NCBI GenBank assembly: GCA_030692145.1
Contig: JAUYCU010000004.1
Location: 1-9,495, forward strand
DNA length: 9,495 nucleotides
From: a bacterium
Lineage (GTDB): Bacteria; Patescibacteriota; Minisyncoccia; RBG-13-40-8-A
Direction: 5' to 3'
In this document: piece by piece, positions 1-5,175 of the stretch
Layout of the letters: each line of letters starts with the position of its first letter
How positions within the stretch are numbered: the stretch's first letter is position 1
Program-made: the position numbers and the translations under genes
Notes under the pieces: model-generated
Databases searched by the model: none
The model's input: the letters and a program-made list of their open reading frames with translations, nothing else
Told to the model about the DNA's origin: nothing

Positions 1-518
1 GCGTAATAACAAAATCCGTGTCTGAGCTTGAACGGTTTATAGATATTTGAGCCGAAGCTGCGGCAAATCCAATTACAGGTTTTTAAATCTTTATCCGAGG
101 CATTAATAATCAGATGTTCGTAATTCGGCAAGATTATAATCTTATCTCCGGCTTTTGCTTTTATTGCGAAAACATCTTTTATTTTTTCGTCCGCGGAGTC
201 CTGTAAGAGGAAAATCGCTTCGCCTTCCAAAACTTCGTACAATTCTGGATAGGTAATCGCAGTTCCGGGAACTATCGGGTGGTCATGTCCGACAGTTTTA
301 TTGAATTCTTTGCCGAGCATTTTCGGAAACATTATTGTGATGTCGTAGCGTAGATTATTCGCGAATATTTTGTCATGTTCTCCCTCGTTTTCCGATAAAT
401 CCCGATACATGTAATATAATTCGAAATTTTCGGTTGTTTTCAGCCATTCCTTATCAAAAACAACATCTTCGATATCTTTCAATTCCCGCACATCGGGTTT
501 TAATTTTTCCAGATTCAT
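1..518 (-). CDS. Cupin-type glucose-6-phosphate isomerase (3' end cut off by window edge)
   Basis: Likely interconverts glucose-6-phosphate and fructose-6-phosphate in the cytosol, using the metal-dependent cupin fold of archaeal PGI rather than the usual bacterial SIS-fold enzyme. I read 172 codons plus two bases before the edge, with no stop. The cupin signature is clear: TVGHDH at about residues 75-80, PELYEVLEGEA at 91-101, and a second cupin motif with LPNYEH at 130-135. The expected metal ligands H78, H80, E92 and H135 are all present. The Pyrococcus enzyme has about 190 residues, so little should be missing. An in-frame ATG at 530 is possible, but it sits inside a -10-like TATGAT (526-531) that ends 7 nt before the ATG at 518, so 518 is preferred. 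No Shine-Dalgarno sequence precedes either start. Family call fairly sure; exact substrate inferred from the family. Confidence 0.82.
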   Translation of the reverse strand, partial: MNLEKLKPDVRELKDIEDVVFDKEWLKTTENFELYYMYRDLSENEGEHDKIFANNLRYDITIMFPKMLGKEFNKTVGHDHPIVPGTAITYPELYEVLEGEAIFLLQDSADEKIKDVFAIKAKAGDKIIILPNYEHLIINASDKDLKTCNWICRSFGSNIYKPFKLRHGFCYY

Positions 519-531
519 AATATTTATCATA
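519..531 (-). promoter_or_regulatory. Candidate -10 element of a leaderless promoter for the cupin isomerase
   Basis: On the minus strand TATGAT (531 to 526, one mismatch to TATAAT) is followed by 7 nt and then the ATG at 518. A transcript would therefore begin at or next to the start codon. The -35 region, inside the preceding terminator, has no good match. Weak alone; supported by the same spacing at other genes here. Confidence 0.35.
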
Positions 532-541
532 ACCCAAATTT

Positions 542-571
542 AGGCAAAAAGAAAGGGCGGATTAACCGCCC
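542..571 (-). terminator. Rho-independent terminator of the minus-strand secG/solute-binding operon
   Basis: Read on the minus strand, GGGCGG (571-566) pairs with CCGCCC (560-555) across a 5-nt loop, giving six G-C pairs, and is followed by TTTCTTTTT (554-546). It lies 15 nt past the stop of the solute-binding protein gene, so it should end that operon before the isomerase gene begins. Confidence 0.85.
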
Positions 572-585
572 CGGGCATTTCTTTT

Positions 586-2328
586 TTATTGGCTCTTTTT
601 GATTCTCTGTGTTTTGATATACCATTTTTGGATATCGGCAAAACGCTTCGAGGGCAAAACGATATTTTCCACTTCAACGCCTTTTATTTTTTTTGCCGTA
701 AAATACAATTGATACGGACTATAGAGGAAAACAACCGGTGCGTCATCGATTATCAGTTGCTGGAATTGTTCGTATTCTTTTGCCCTTAATTCGTCGTTGT
801 TGATAACCTGCCTGGCGTCTTTGAGCAGCACATCGACTTTTTGATTATCGTATAGAGCTAGGTTTAATCCGGGTTCTTTTTTTTGCGAAGAATGCCAAAA
901 ACTATAGGGGTCGGGATCCAGACCGAGAACTTCGCCGAAAAGAATTGCCTGATATTCTCTGGGTCGGATGTATTCCTGTTGGATTTCTCCGATATTGGAA
1001 ATTATAATATTCACTTTCGCGCCTATTTTTGCCCACTGCTCTTTAAGAATTTCCGCGGTTTGTTGCAATTGATTCAATTCCGTGGTGACCAGCTCGATTT
1101 CCAGTTTTTCTTCTTTTTTCTCTCTTATCCCATCGTTGTCCGCGTCTTTCCATCCCGCCTGTTCCAGGATTTCTTTTGCTTTTTCCGGGTTGAATTCGTA
1201 TATTTTTATTTTTTCGTTTTGTCCGAAAGTCCCGGAAGGAATAGGAGAGTCTACTTGTGTTCCCTCTCCGTTTAGGGCTTTTTCGATTATTTCTTTTTTG
1301 TTGGTTGCGTAATTCAAAGCCAATCTTACGTTTTTATCGGATAAAACCTTGCTTTTGCTCTGATTAAAAAAGACGGAAAAATATCTCGGTAAATTCAATC
1401 GGTAAGTGTTGGATTTTACATTAACCCCTCTTAAAAGATTCTTATTTTGGTTTGAAATTAGCGTGAGATTATCCGGTTTTCCCCGATTGTATGCTTTTAT
1501 CAATTCTTCCTCGCTGGGATAAAAATAAATTTGAATTTTTTCGATAAACGGCCTTGTTTCCGTATTGTAATCTCCGAATGCCTCCAGTTCTACGTAGCTT
1601 ATAAAGCCCTCTTTGTCTTTTTTCATTTTTCCCAATTGATAAGGACCGGTGCCGACGGGGGTTAGATTTTCCGGCGCCAAGAGGAATTTTTCCGGCAAAA
1701 TGCTTTTCCAGATATGACTGGGAAGTATGCCTACGGTGGTATTGGACAAAAACGGGGCATAGGGTGTTTTTAGCTTAAAACGTACGGTCCAGTCGTCGAC
1801 TTTTTCCACCTCGACACCCGACCAATTTATTCTCAAAGCGCTTCGATAATCCGGATTTTGAATTGCTCCGATGGTGAAAACAACATCGTCGGCGGTAAGG
1901 GGCGCTCTATCGTGCCATTTTATATTTTTTTTCAAAAAGAATTCGTAAACCTTTCCATTGTCTCCGATATTGTATTTTTCCGCTAAGTCGGCAACGAGAT
2001 TTCCCCTGCTGTCATATTTCATCAGGCCGGAGAAAATTAACTCGCTTAAATCCCTATCCGCATCGTTAGTTTGGCTTAAAATCGGATTAATGTATTGCGG
2101 GTTTCCGACAATTCCTTCACTGAAACTTCCTCCGTAATTTGGTACCAATATCGTATGTTTGAGATTATAGGAAATCATCCATCCGAAAAGAGAAACTATT
2201 GCCAAAATTAAAAATCCGAGTACAAAATAGCGTTCTTTTTTGGTAAGAACACTTGGAACTTTCTGCCATTGATGCCACGAAGGGAACTTCTTAATAAGTT
2301 CCCTTATAATTTGTTTAACTCTTCCCAT
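586..2328 (-). CDS. Family-5 extracellular solute-binding protein (peptide/OppA-DppA type), membrane-anchored
   Basis: The 580-residue product matches the SBP_bac_5 family, which captures oligopeptides or similar solutes outside the cell for ABC importers. Visible family landmarks are LTADDVVFTIGAIQNP (about 144-159), VGTGPYQLGK (225-234), NVRLALNYATNKKEII (333-348), a family-typical AGWKDADNDGIREKK segment (391-405) resembling an acidic calcium loop, and LDPDPYSFWHSSQ (470-482). The N-terminus has many Lys/Arg, then one hydrophobic helix at about 34-54 with no lipobox cysteine. The protein is therefore probably a signal-anchored, outward-facing membrane protein instead of a lipoprotein. Its ATG overlaps the secG stop by one base (TAATG), suggesting coupled translation. 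No permease or ATPase gene is in view, so it is an orphan here and its ligand is unknown. Confidence 0.9.
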   Translation of the reverse strand: MGRVKQIIRELIKKFPSWHQWQKVPSVLTKKERYFVLGFLILAIVSLFGWMISYNLKHTILVPNYGGSFSEGIVGNPQYINPILSQTNDADRDLSELIFSGLMKYDSRGNLVADLAEKYNIGDNGKVYEFFLKKNIKWHDRAPLTADDVVFTIGAIQNPDYRSALRINWSGVEVEKVDDWTVRFKLKTPYAPFLSNTTVGILPSHIWKSILPEKFLLAPENLTPVGTGPYQLGKMKKDKEGFISYVELEAFGDYNTETRPFIEKIQIYFYPSEEELIKAYNRGKPDNLTLISNQNKNLLRGVNVKSNTYRLNLPRYFSVFFNQSKSKVLSDKNVRLALNYATNKKEIIEKALNGEGTQVDSPIPSGTFGQNEKIKIYEFNPEKAKEILEQAGWKDADNDGIREKKEEKLEIELVTTELNQLQQTAEILKEQWAKIGAKVNIIISNIGEIQQEYIRPREYQAILFGEVLGLDPDPYSFWHSSQKKEPGLNLALYDNQKVDVLLKDARQVINNDELRAKEYEQFQQLIIDDAPVVFLYSPYQLYFTAKKIKGVEVENIVLPSKRFADIQKWYIKTQRIKKSQ

Positions 2329-2546
2329 TAAGAGATTGCCATTCTAATAATGGCGCTTAATATAAAAATCCCAGCCAAAATAATTGTGGCGACAAAAAGA
2401 ATTTTTTCCATTCCACGTTTCTTGAAGTAAACTCCGCCTTCTCCGCCAAAAGTACTCGAAAGTCCGGCACCCCTTTGTTGGAATAAGATCGAGCCAATAA
2501 GCAGAACAGAAACGACAATTTGAATTATATCTATAATTTTTTCCAT
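2328..2546 (-). CDS. secG: SecG, protein-export channel subunit
   Basis: A 72-residue SecG, the small accessory subunit of the SecYEG translocon that assists SecA-driven export across the cytoplasmic membrane. Two transmembrane helices (about 4-22 and 48-69) flank the diagnostic loop QQRGAGLSSTFGG (23-35), with a basic KKRG before helix 2. Length is normal for the family. It starts 12 nt after the stop of the upstream four-helix membrane protein gene, and its TAA shares a base with the ATG of the solute-binding protein gene, so it is the third gene of a compact operon. No Shine-Dalgarno sequence is seen, only an A-rich stretch before ATG. Confidence 0.95.
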   Translation of the reverse strand: MEKIIDIIQIVVSVLLIGSILFQQRGAGLSSTFGGEGGVYFKKRGMEKILFVATIILAGIFILSAIIRMAIS

Positions 2547-2558
2547 TTTTTTATTTGA

Positions 2559-2930
2559 TTAATCGTTTTCGTGTTTGGTTTTTTTGTACACTCCGACAAT
2601 AATCGCATTGACAACGGAAATTATCAACGAGCCCCAAATGTATCCCATAAGGTCATTGATAACCAGCGCATCGATAAACCAATCTACCGCAAAAAGTATC
2701 GCCGCGTTGATTGCCAGGGCAAATAAGCCCATGGTGATAAAAATAATCGGAGCGGAAACAATTTTCAAAATTGGCCTGATAATTAGATTGGCTACTGTAA
2801 GTATGGCGCCGATAATCAAATAATCAACCCAATCGCCTTTAAAGTCTATCTGTTCAAGAAAATACGCGGCAATGAATATTGCCAGGGCGTTTGCCGCAAC
2901 GTGTAGGGCAAGCTTGAAAATAAATCTCAT
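2559..2930 (-). CDS. YvlD/phage-holin-family 4 small membrane protein
   Basis: A 123-residue integral membrane protein with four hydrophobic segments (about 4-24, 35-52, 59-83 and 94-115) and a basic tail (YKKTKHEND). The pattern NLIIRPILKIVSAP (48-61), then PIIFITMGLFALAIN (61-75), is the conserved core of the Phage_holin_4_2 (formerly DUF360, YvlD-like) family. Despite the name, chromosomal members are widespread and their function is not established; nothing phage-like is nearby. Its ATG overlaps the TGA of the upstream 48-codon gene as ATGA, a common arrangement for translational coupling. Family assignment is confident; a lytic role is not supported. Confidence 0.85.
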   Translation of the reverse strand: MRFIFKLALHVAANALAIFIAAYFLEQIDFKGDWVDYLIIGAILTVANLIIRPILKIVSAPIIFITMGLFALAINAAILFAVDWFIDALVINDLMGYIWGSLIISVVNAIIVGVYKKTKHEND

Positions 2931-3073
2931 ATTTTTCTTTTTTTGATTTCCCTTAATTGAAAAACTCTTTTTCCCGAAACCCTCATTTTCGGGCTTTTCC
3001 TTTTTTCACGTTTGCCTATCTTCGATTTTGTGTTTTTCGGTAAATCAGGATACTCGATTTCGACTTTTACCAT
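2927..3073 (-). CDS. 48-residue highly basic hypothetical protein, first gene of the secG operon
   Basis: I do not recognise this gene. Read on the minus strand from ATG at 3073 it runs 48 codons to TGA at 2929-2927, overlapping the ATG of the next gene by four bases (ATGA). The N-terminal third (MVKVEIEYPDLP) contains all but one of the acidic residues. The rest is very rich in Lys/Arg, with KIGKREKRKSPKMRVSGKRV at about 18-37 and a KKRKI tail, and has no membrane segment or cysteine. It could bind nucleic acid or acidic membranes, but that is only inference from charge. Support for a real gene comes from the ATGA junction, the promoter-like elements just upstream (TTGTAA, 17 bp, TATTAT, 8 nt to ATG), and an open frame filling the space between the divergent promoters and the membrane protein. 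Confidence 0.65.
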   Translation of the reverse strand: MVKVEIEYPDLPKNTKSKIGKREKRKSPKMRVSGKRVFQLREIKKRKI

Positions 3074-3110
3074 ATTTTATAATAATAACCCCAATTTAAT
3101 GATTTTACAA
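3074..3110 (-). promoter_or_regulatory. Candidate promoter of the minus-strand operon, apparently leaderless
   Basis: On the minus strand, TTGTAA (3110-3105) and TATTAT (3087-3082) are separated by 17 bp. The -10 ends 8 nt before the ATG of the 48-codon gene, so transcription would begin at about the start codon. The match is 4/6 at -35 and 5/6 at -10, in an AT-rich stretch where chance matches are common. Confidence 0.5.
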
Positions 3111-3122
3111 TATTATTAATGA

Positions 3123-3134
3123 TATAATATAGAT
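3123..3134 (+). promoter_or_regulatory. -10 element (TATAAT) of a probable leaderless promoter for the nucleotidyltransferase-like gene
   Basis: A perfect TATAAT at 3123-3128 ends 6 nt before the ATG at 3135, leaving no room for a ribosome binding site. No convincing -35 hexamer is found at 16-18 bp. It lies in an inverted repeat, ATATTAT (3110-3116) and ATAATAT (3124-3130), next to the divergent minus-strand promoter. Confidence 0.5.
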
Positions 3135-4145
3135 ATGAACAAAGAGATGAATTTTCTGGAAAAGTCGATTTTGGCGACAATCGTCTATTACGATATTTTT
3201 GATTATCCTTTAACCGGATTCGAAGTTTTTAAATATTTGATTAATCCCTTACACGTTATTGGGCAATTGGAAGATATCAATAAGACCGAGTTCGAGCCGA
3301 TGAACAATATTTCTTTTTCCGAAATCCTCAAGGCGTTGGAAGGCGAAAATATGGGGGAAATCGTTTCTCAAAAGAACGGATTTTATTTTTTAAAAGGGAG
3401 AGGATGGCTTTATCAAGAAAGAATAGAGCGTCAAAAAATCGCCGCCGAAAGATGGAAAAAAGTCAAAAAAGTTTTGAGATTTCTTCAAATTGTTCCTTTT
3501 GTTCAAATGGTGGCCGTATGTAATAGTTTGGCAATCGATAATTCCAAAAAAGACGCGGATATCGATTTTTTTATAATTGCAAGAAAGGGAAGAATTTGGT
3601 TCGTAAGGTTTTTTGTAACTTTTTTGGTCTGGGTAATCGGTCAGTGGCGCCATAAAAAAAGTATTTCCGGGAAAATTTGTCTGAGTTTTTACATCACCGA
3701 TGAATTTTTGAATCTGAGGTCTTTAGCCATAAGGCCTTACGATATTTATTTGGCGAGCTGGGTTCATCAATTGCGGCCGATTTATTGCCAAGAAAAAATT
3801 TACGAGGAATTTATTTCCGAAAATCAATGGGTAAAAGATTATTTATTGAATTTCGGTAAAATCGGAAATTCCTATCATCTCAAATTTAAACAGAATAAAA
3901 CTCTTGTTTTAATCAGGAAAGTTTCGGAAAAAATATTGGGTGGGTGGGTGGGGGATTTAAAAGAGAAAATATTCCGATTTTTCCAAAAAAATAAAATTTC
4001 CCGTAAAATGGTTGCTCACGATATTCCGACCGCGGTAGTTGTTTCCGACAAAGTGTTAAAATTTCACGAAAACGACAAAAGAGAATATTTTCAGGAAGAA
4101 TTCCTGAAACGGCTCCAAAACACCCTAACCATTGACAATAATTAG
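3135..4145 (+). CDS. Nucleotidyltransferase-like protein with N-terminal winged-helix-like region
   Basis: The 336-residue product has an N-terminal region (about 8-95) that reads like a winged-helix domain, including YYDIFDYPLTGFEVFKYL (18-35). A central segment resembles the polymerase-beta nucleotidyltransferase core: VAVCNSLAIDNSKKDADIDF (126-145), where NS replaces the usual Gly-Ser and D142/D144 form the metal-binding D-x-D. Further conserved-looking stretches are KGRIWFVRFF (151-160), the hydrophobic VTFLVWVIG (161-169), ICLSFYITDEFLNL (181-194) and RPYDIYLASWVHQLRPIY (200-217). I recall similar proteins in CPR genomes, but their substrate is unknown. The C-terminal third is basic and unassigned. 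The GC-poor gene contains a striking G-rich run at 3938-3954. Its 3' end carries the promoter for the next gene. Confidence 0.6.
   Translation: MNKEMNFLEKSILATIVYYDIFDYPLTGFEVFKYLINPLHVIGQLEDINKTEFEPMNNISFSEILKALEGENMGEIVSQKNGFYFLKGRGWLYQERIERQKIAAERWKKVKKVLRFLQIVPFVQMVAVCNSLAIDNSKKDADIDFFIIARKGRIWFVRFFVTFLVWVIGQWRHKKSISGKICLSFYITDEFLNLRSLAIRPYDIYLASWVHQLRPIYCQEKIYEEFISENQWVKDYLLNFGKIGNSYHLKFKQNKTLVLIRKVSEKILGGWVGDLKEKIFRFFQKNKISRKMVAHDIPTAVVVSDKVLKFHENDKREYFQEEFLKRLQNTLTIDNN
3938..3954 (+). other. G-quadruplex motif (GGGT)3GGGGG inside a coding region
   Basis: Four G-runs (3938-3940, 3942-3944, 3946-3948, 3950-3954) are separated by single T residues, the most stable class of parallel G-quadruplex sequence. 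It is on the coding strand, so the mRNA would carry it too. It encodes GGWVG at about residues 269-273 of the nucleotidyltransferase-like protein. Confidence 0.7.
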
Positions 4146-4160
4146 AATAAGTGTTAAGAT
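4132..4160 (+). promoter_or_regulatory. Strong sigma70-type promoter with extended -10 for the PD-(D/E)XK gene
   Basis: A perfect TTGACA (4132-4137) is followed after 17 bp by TAAGAT (4155-4160), preceded by TGT (4152-4154), an extended -10. The predicted transcript start is near 4167, giving a leader of about 60 nt. The -35 lies within the last codons of the upstream gene. This is the best promoter match in the window. Confidence 0.75.
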
Positions 4161-4213
4161 TGGTTTATCATCGGAAAAAACGTTTCTTTTGTTCTTTGTA
4201 ATTTAATCTCATG

Positions 4214-4221
4214 AAAGGAGG
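4214..4221 (+). promoter_or_regulatory. Perfect Shine-Dalgarno AAAGGAGG
   Basis: AAAGGAGG sits 5 nt before the ATG at 4227 and is fully complementary to the usual 16S rRNA 3' end. It fixes the start codon. No other gene in the window has a comparable site. Confidence 0.85.
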
Positions 4222-4226
4222 TTAAA

Positions 4227-4700
4227 ATGCACCGCTTTCATACCGGTTTTGAACATTATTCTGTTCGTAAAAAAAAATTCAGTGTGGCATCCGCGCAAAA
4301 ATCAAGATCGATTCAAGAACGTCTTAGACAAATCGTCATAAAAAGAGGCAACGACAACGAACGTATAATCGGTTCCATTTTGGAAAGTTTCAAGCAGCAA
4401 GGATTAATCAAGCACTACTATTCGACCGAGCATTGGTCAAAGAAAGACCGCAGCGGTATCGATTTTGTCGTTAGATTATGGAACGGGGCAGAAATCGGGT
4501 TCGATTCCAAGAGTTCCCTTAGGGGTGTCAGAGAATATGAAATCAAGCGCCTTAAGAAGGGTAACAATATTTGGGACATAAAAACATTCCCGATATGCGT
4601 AACAAGTGAATGTTACGTGAACGATGCTCCCCTGAAAGGGAAGATTAAGGAAATCATCGAATCCGAAGATCCGACAAGCGCAGACATGGGGCTTCCGTAA
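4227..4700 (+). CDS. PD-(D/E)XK nuclease-like hypothetical protein
   Basis: A 157-residue protein of no family I can name. Its middle fits the PD-(D/E)XK fold: an early helix with an acidic residue (NERIIGSILESF, E45), then GIDFVVRL (D79), then EIGFDSKSS (D93-S-K95). This is the E...D...D-x-K pattern of restriction-endonuclease-like and resolvase-like enzymes, with the usual spacing of about 14 residues between the last two elements. The first 40 residues are basic and rich in Ser, Gln and Lys (SVRKKKFSVASAQKSRS at 12-28), plausible for nucleic-acid contact. No signal peptide or membrane segment is seen. Nuclease activity is inferred from three short motifs. Expression signals are exceptional: TTGACA promoter with extended -10, perfect Shine-Dalgarno, and a terminator beginning inside the last codons. 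It is probably monocistronic. No methyltransferase or other restriction partner is adjacent. Confidence 0.6.
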   Translation: MHRFHTGFEHYSVRKKKFSVASAQKSRSIQERLRQIVIKRGNDNERIIGSILESFKQQGLIKHYYSTEHWSKKDRSGIDFVVRLWNGAEIGFDSKSSLRGVREYEIKRLKKGNNIWDIKTFPICVTSECYVNDAPLKGKIKEIIESEDPTSADMGLP

Positions 4701-4716
4701 GGAAGCCCCATTTTTT
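4686..4716 (+). terminator. Rho-independent terminator overlapping the 3' end of the PD-(D/E)XK gene
   Basis: ATGGGGCTTCC (4686-4696) pairs perfectly with GGAAGCCCCAT (4701-4711) over a GTAA loop (4697-4700), followed by six T (4711-4716). The stop codon TAA (4698-4700) forms three of the four loop bases, and the left arm encodes the last residues MGLP. Confidence 0.95.
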
Positions 4717-4735
4717 ACTTGCTTTTTTAAAAATA

Positions 4736-4763
4736 TTGTTTTAAAATAAATAATCGGTATAAT
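4736..4763 (+). promoter_or_regulatory. Candidate groES promoter
   Basis: A perfect TATAAT (4758-4763) lies 16 bp after a weak TTGTTT (4736-4741). Transcription would start near 4770, giving a leader of about 24 nt with no Shine-Dalgarno sequence. I see no CIRCE operator (TTAGCACTC-N9-GAGTGCTAA) here or before groEL. Confidence 0.55.
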
Positions 4764-4793
4764 TAGAATTATTAAAAATAATCGAACAAATAT

Positions 4794-5084
4794 ATGAACA
4801 TCAAACCATTGGATGACAGGGTTCTTATTGAACCGAATTCTCAAGAAGAGAAAACAAAATCGGGAATAGTCCTTCCCGATACCGCGGACAAAGAAAAGCC
4901 CGAGCAGGGCAAGGTTATTGCCGTTGGTCCGGGAAGAATCGACTCAAATGGAAAACGTATCCCCATGACCGTAAAAGAGGGGGATATAGTTTTATTCACC
5001 AAATACGGGCCAAGTGAGATTAAGGTCGATAAAAAAGAATATTTAATCGCCAAAGAAGAAGATATACTTGCGATTTTGGATTAA
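4794..5084 (+). CDS. groES: GroES co-chaperonin (Cpn10)
   Basis: The 96-residue product is a standard GroES, the heptameric lid that caps GroEL and encloses folding substrates in the cytosol. The start MNIKPLDDRVLIEP is diagnostic. The mobile loop that binds GroEL carries GIVLP at 24-28, with the IVL tripeptide at 25-27. EQGKVIAVGPGR follows at about 37-48, then the family's VKEGDIVLFTKYG (60-72) and a typical C-terminus YLIAKEEDILAILD. Length is normal. It is followed after 91 bp by groEL on the same strand, an unusually long gap for this pair. That gap holds repeats and a possible second promoter, so the two may be partly independently controlled. Confidence 0.97.
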   Translation: MNIKPLDDRVLIEPNSQEEKTKSGIVLPDTADKEKPEQGKVIAVGPGRIDSNGKRIPMTVKEGDIVLFTKYGPSEIKVDKKEYLIAKEEDILAILD

Positions 5085-5110
5085 TTATTATTAGAATGCT
5101 GCGAATTTTA

Positions 5111-5165
5111 TATTCAAATCAACGAATTATTTGTAGATTTGGATAATCATTTGTAGATTCGGATA
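5111..5165 (+). repeat. Tandem 17-bp direct repeat with an upstream inverted half-site, between groES and groEL
   Basis: Two copies of ATTTGTAGATTYGGATA (5129-5145 and 5149-5165) differ at one base (5140/5160) and repeat at a 20-bp period, about two helical turns. TATTCAAATC at 5111-5120 is the reverse complement of GATTTGGATA (5136-5145) with one T·G difference, so it could pair with copy 1, or less well with copy 2. This could be an operator for a heat-shock regulator or an RNA switch; function is inference. Confidence 0.6.
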
Positions 5166-5175
5166 TTTTATTTTT
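5164..5175 (+). promoter_or_regulatory. Possible -10 of a leaderless groEL transcript
   Basis: TATTTT (5164-5169, 4/6 match to consensus) ends 6 nt before the groEL ATG at 5176. The best -35-like hexamer is TTGGAT at 5139-5144, with a long 19-bp spacer and lying inside direct-repeat copy 1. Weak by itself; noted because the spacing matches other genes in this window. Confidence 0.25.

Noticed and set aside
589..1312. Plus-strand open frames opposite the solute-binding protein gene
   Set aside because: Phe/Ser-rich products, which is what the complement of Lys/Glu-rich coding sequence produces; the minus-strand frame has clear family motifs.
2559..2930. Phage holin, suggesting a prophage or lysis cassette
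   Set aside because: The family name is misleading: chromosomal YvlD-like members are common, the gene sits in a secG operon, and there is no endolysin or other phage gene.
4211..4225. Four-codon upstream frame (ATG AAA GGA GGT TAA) overlapping the Shine-Dalgarno of the PD-(D/E)XK gene
   Set aside because: It exists only because the ribosome-binding sequence happens to follow an ATG; it has no ribosome-binding site of its own.
4476..4844. Minus-strand open frame of 122 codons spanning the terminator and the groES start
   Set aside because: It crosses a strong plus-strand terminator and promoter and overlaps two supported genes; the product has no recognisable motif.
4701..5175. CIRCE or HrcA operator upstream of groES or groEL
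   Set aside because: I searched by eye for TTAGCACTC/GAGTGCTAA and found no match in either spacer.
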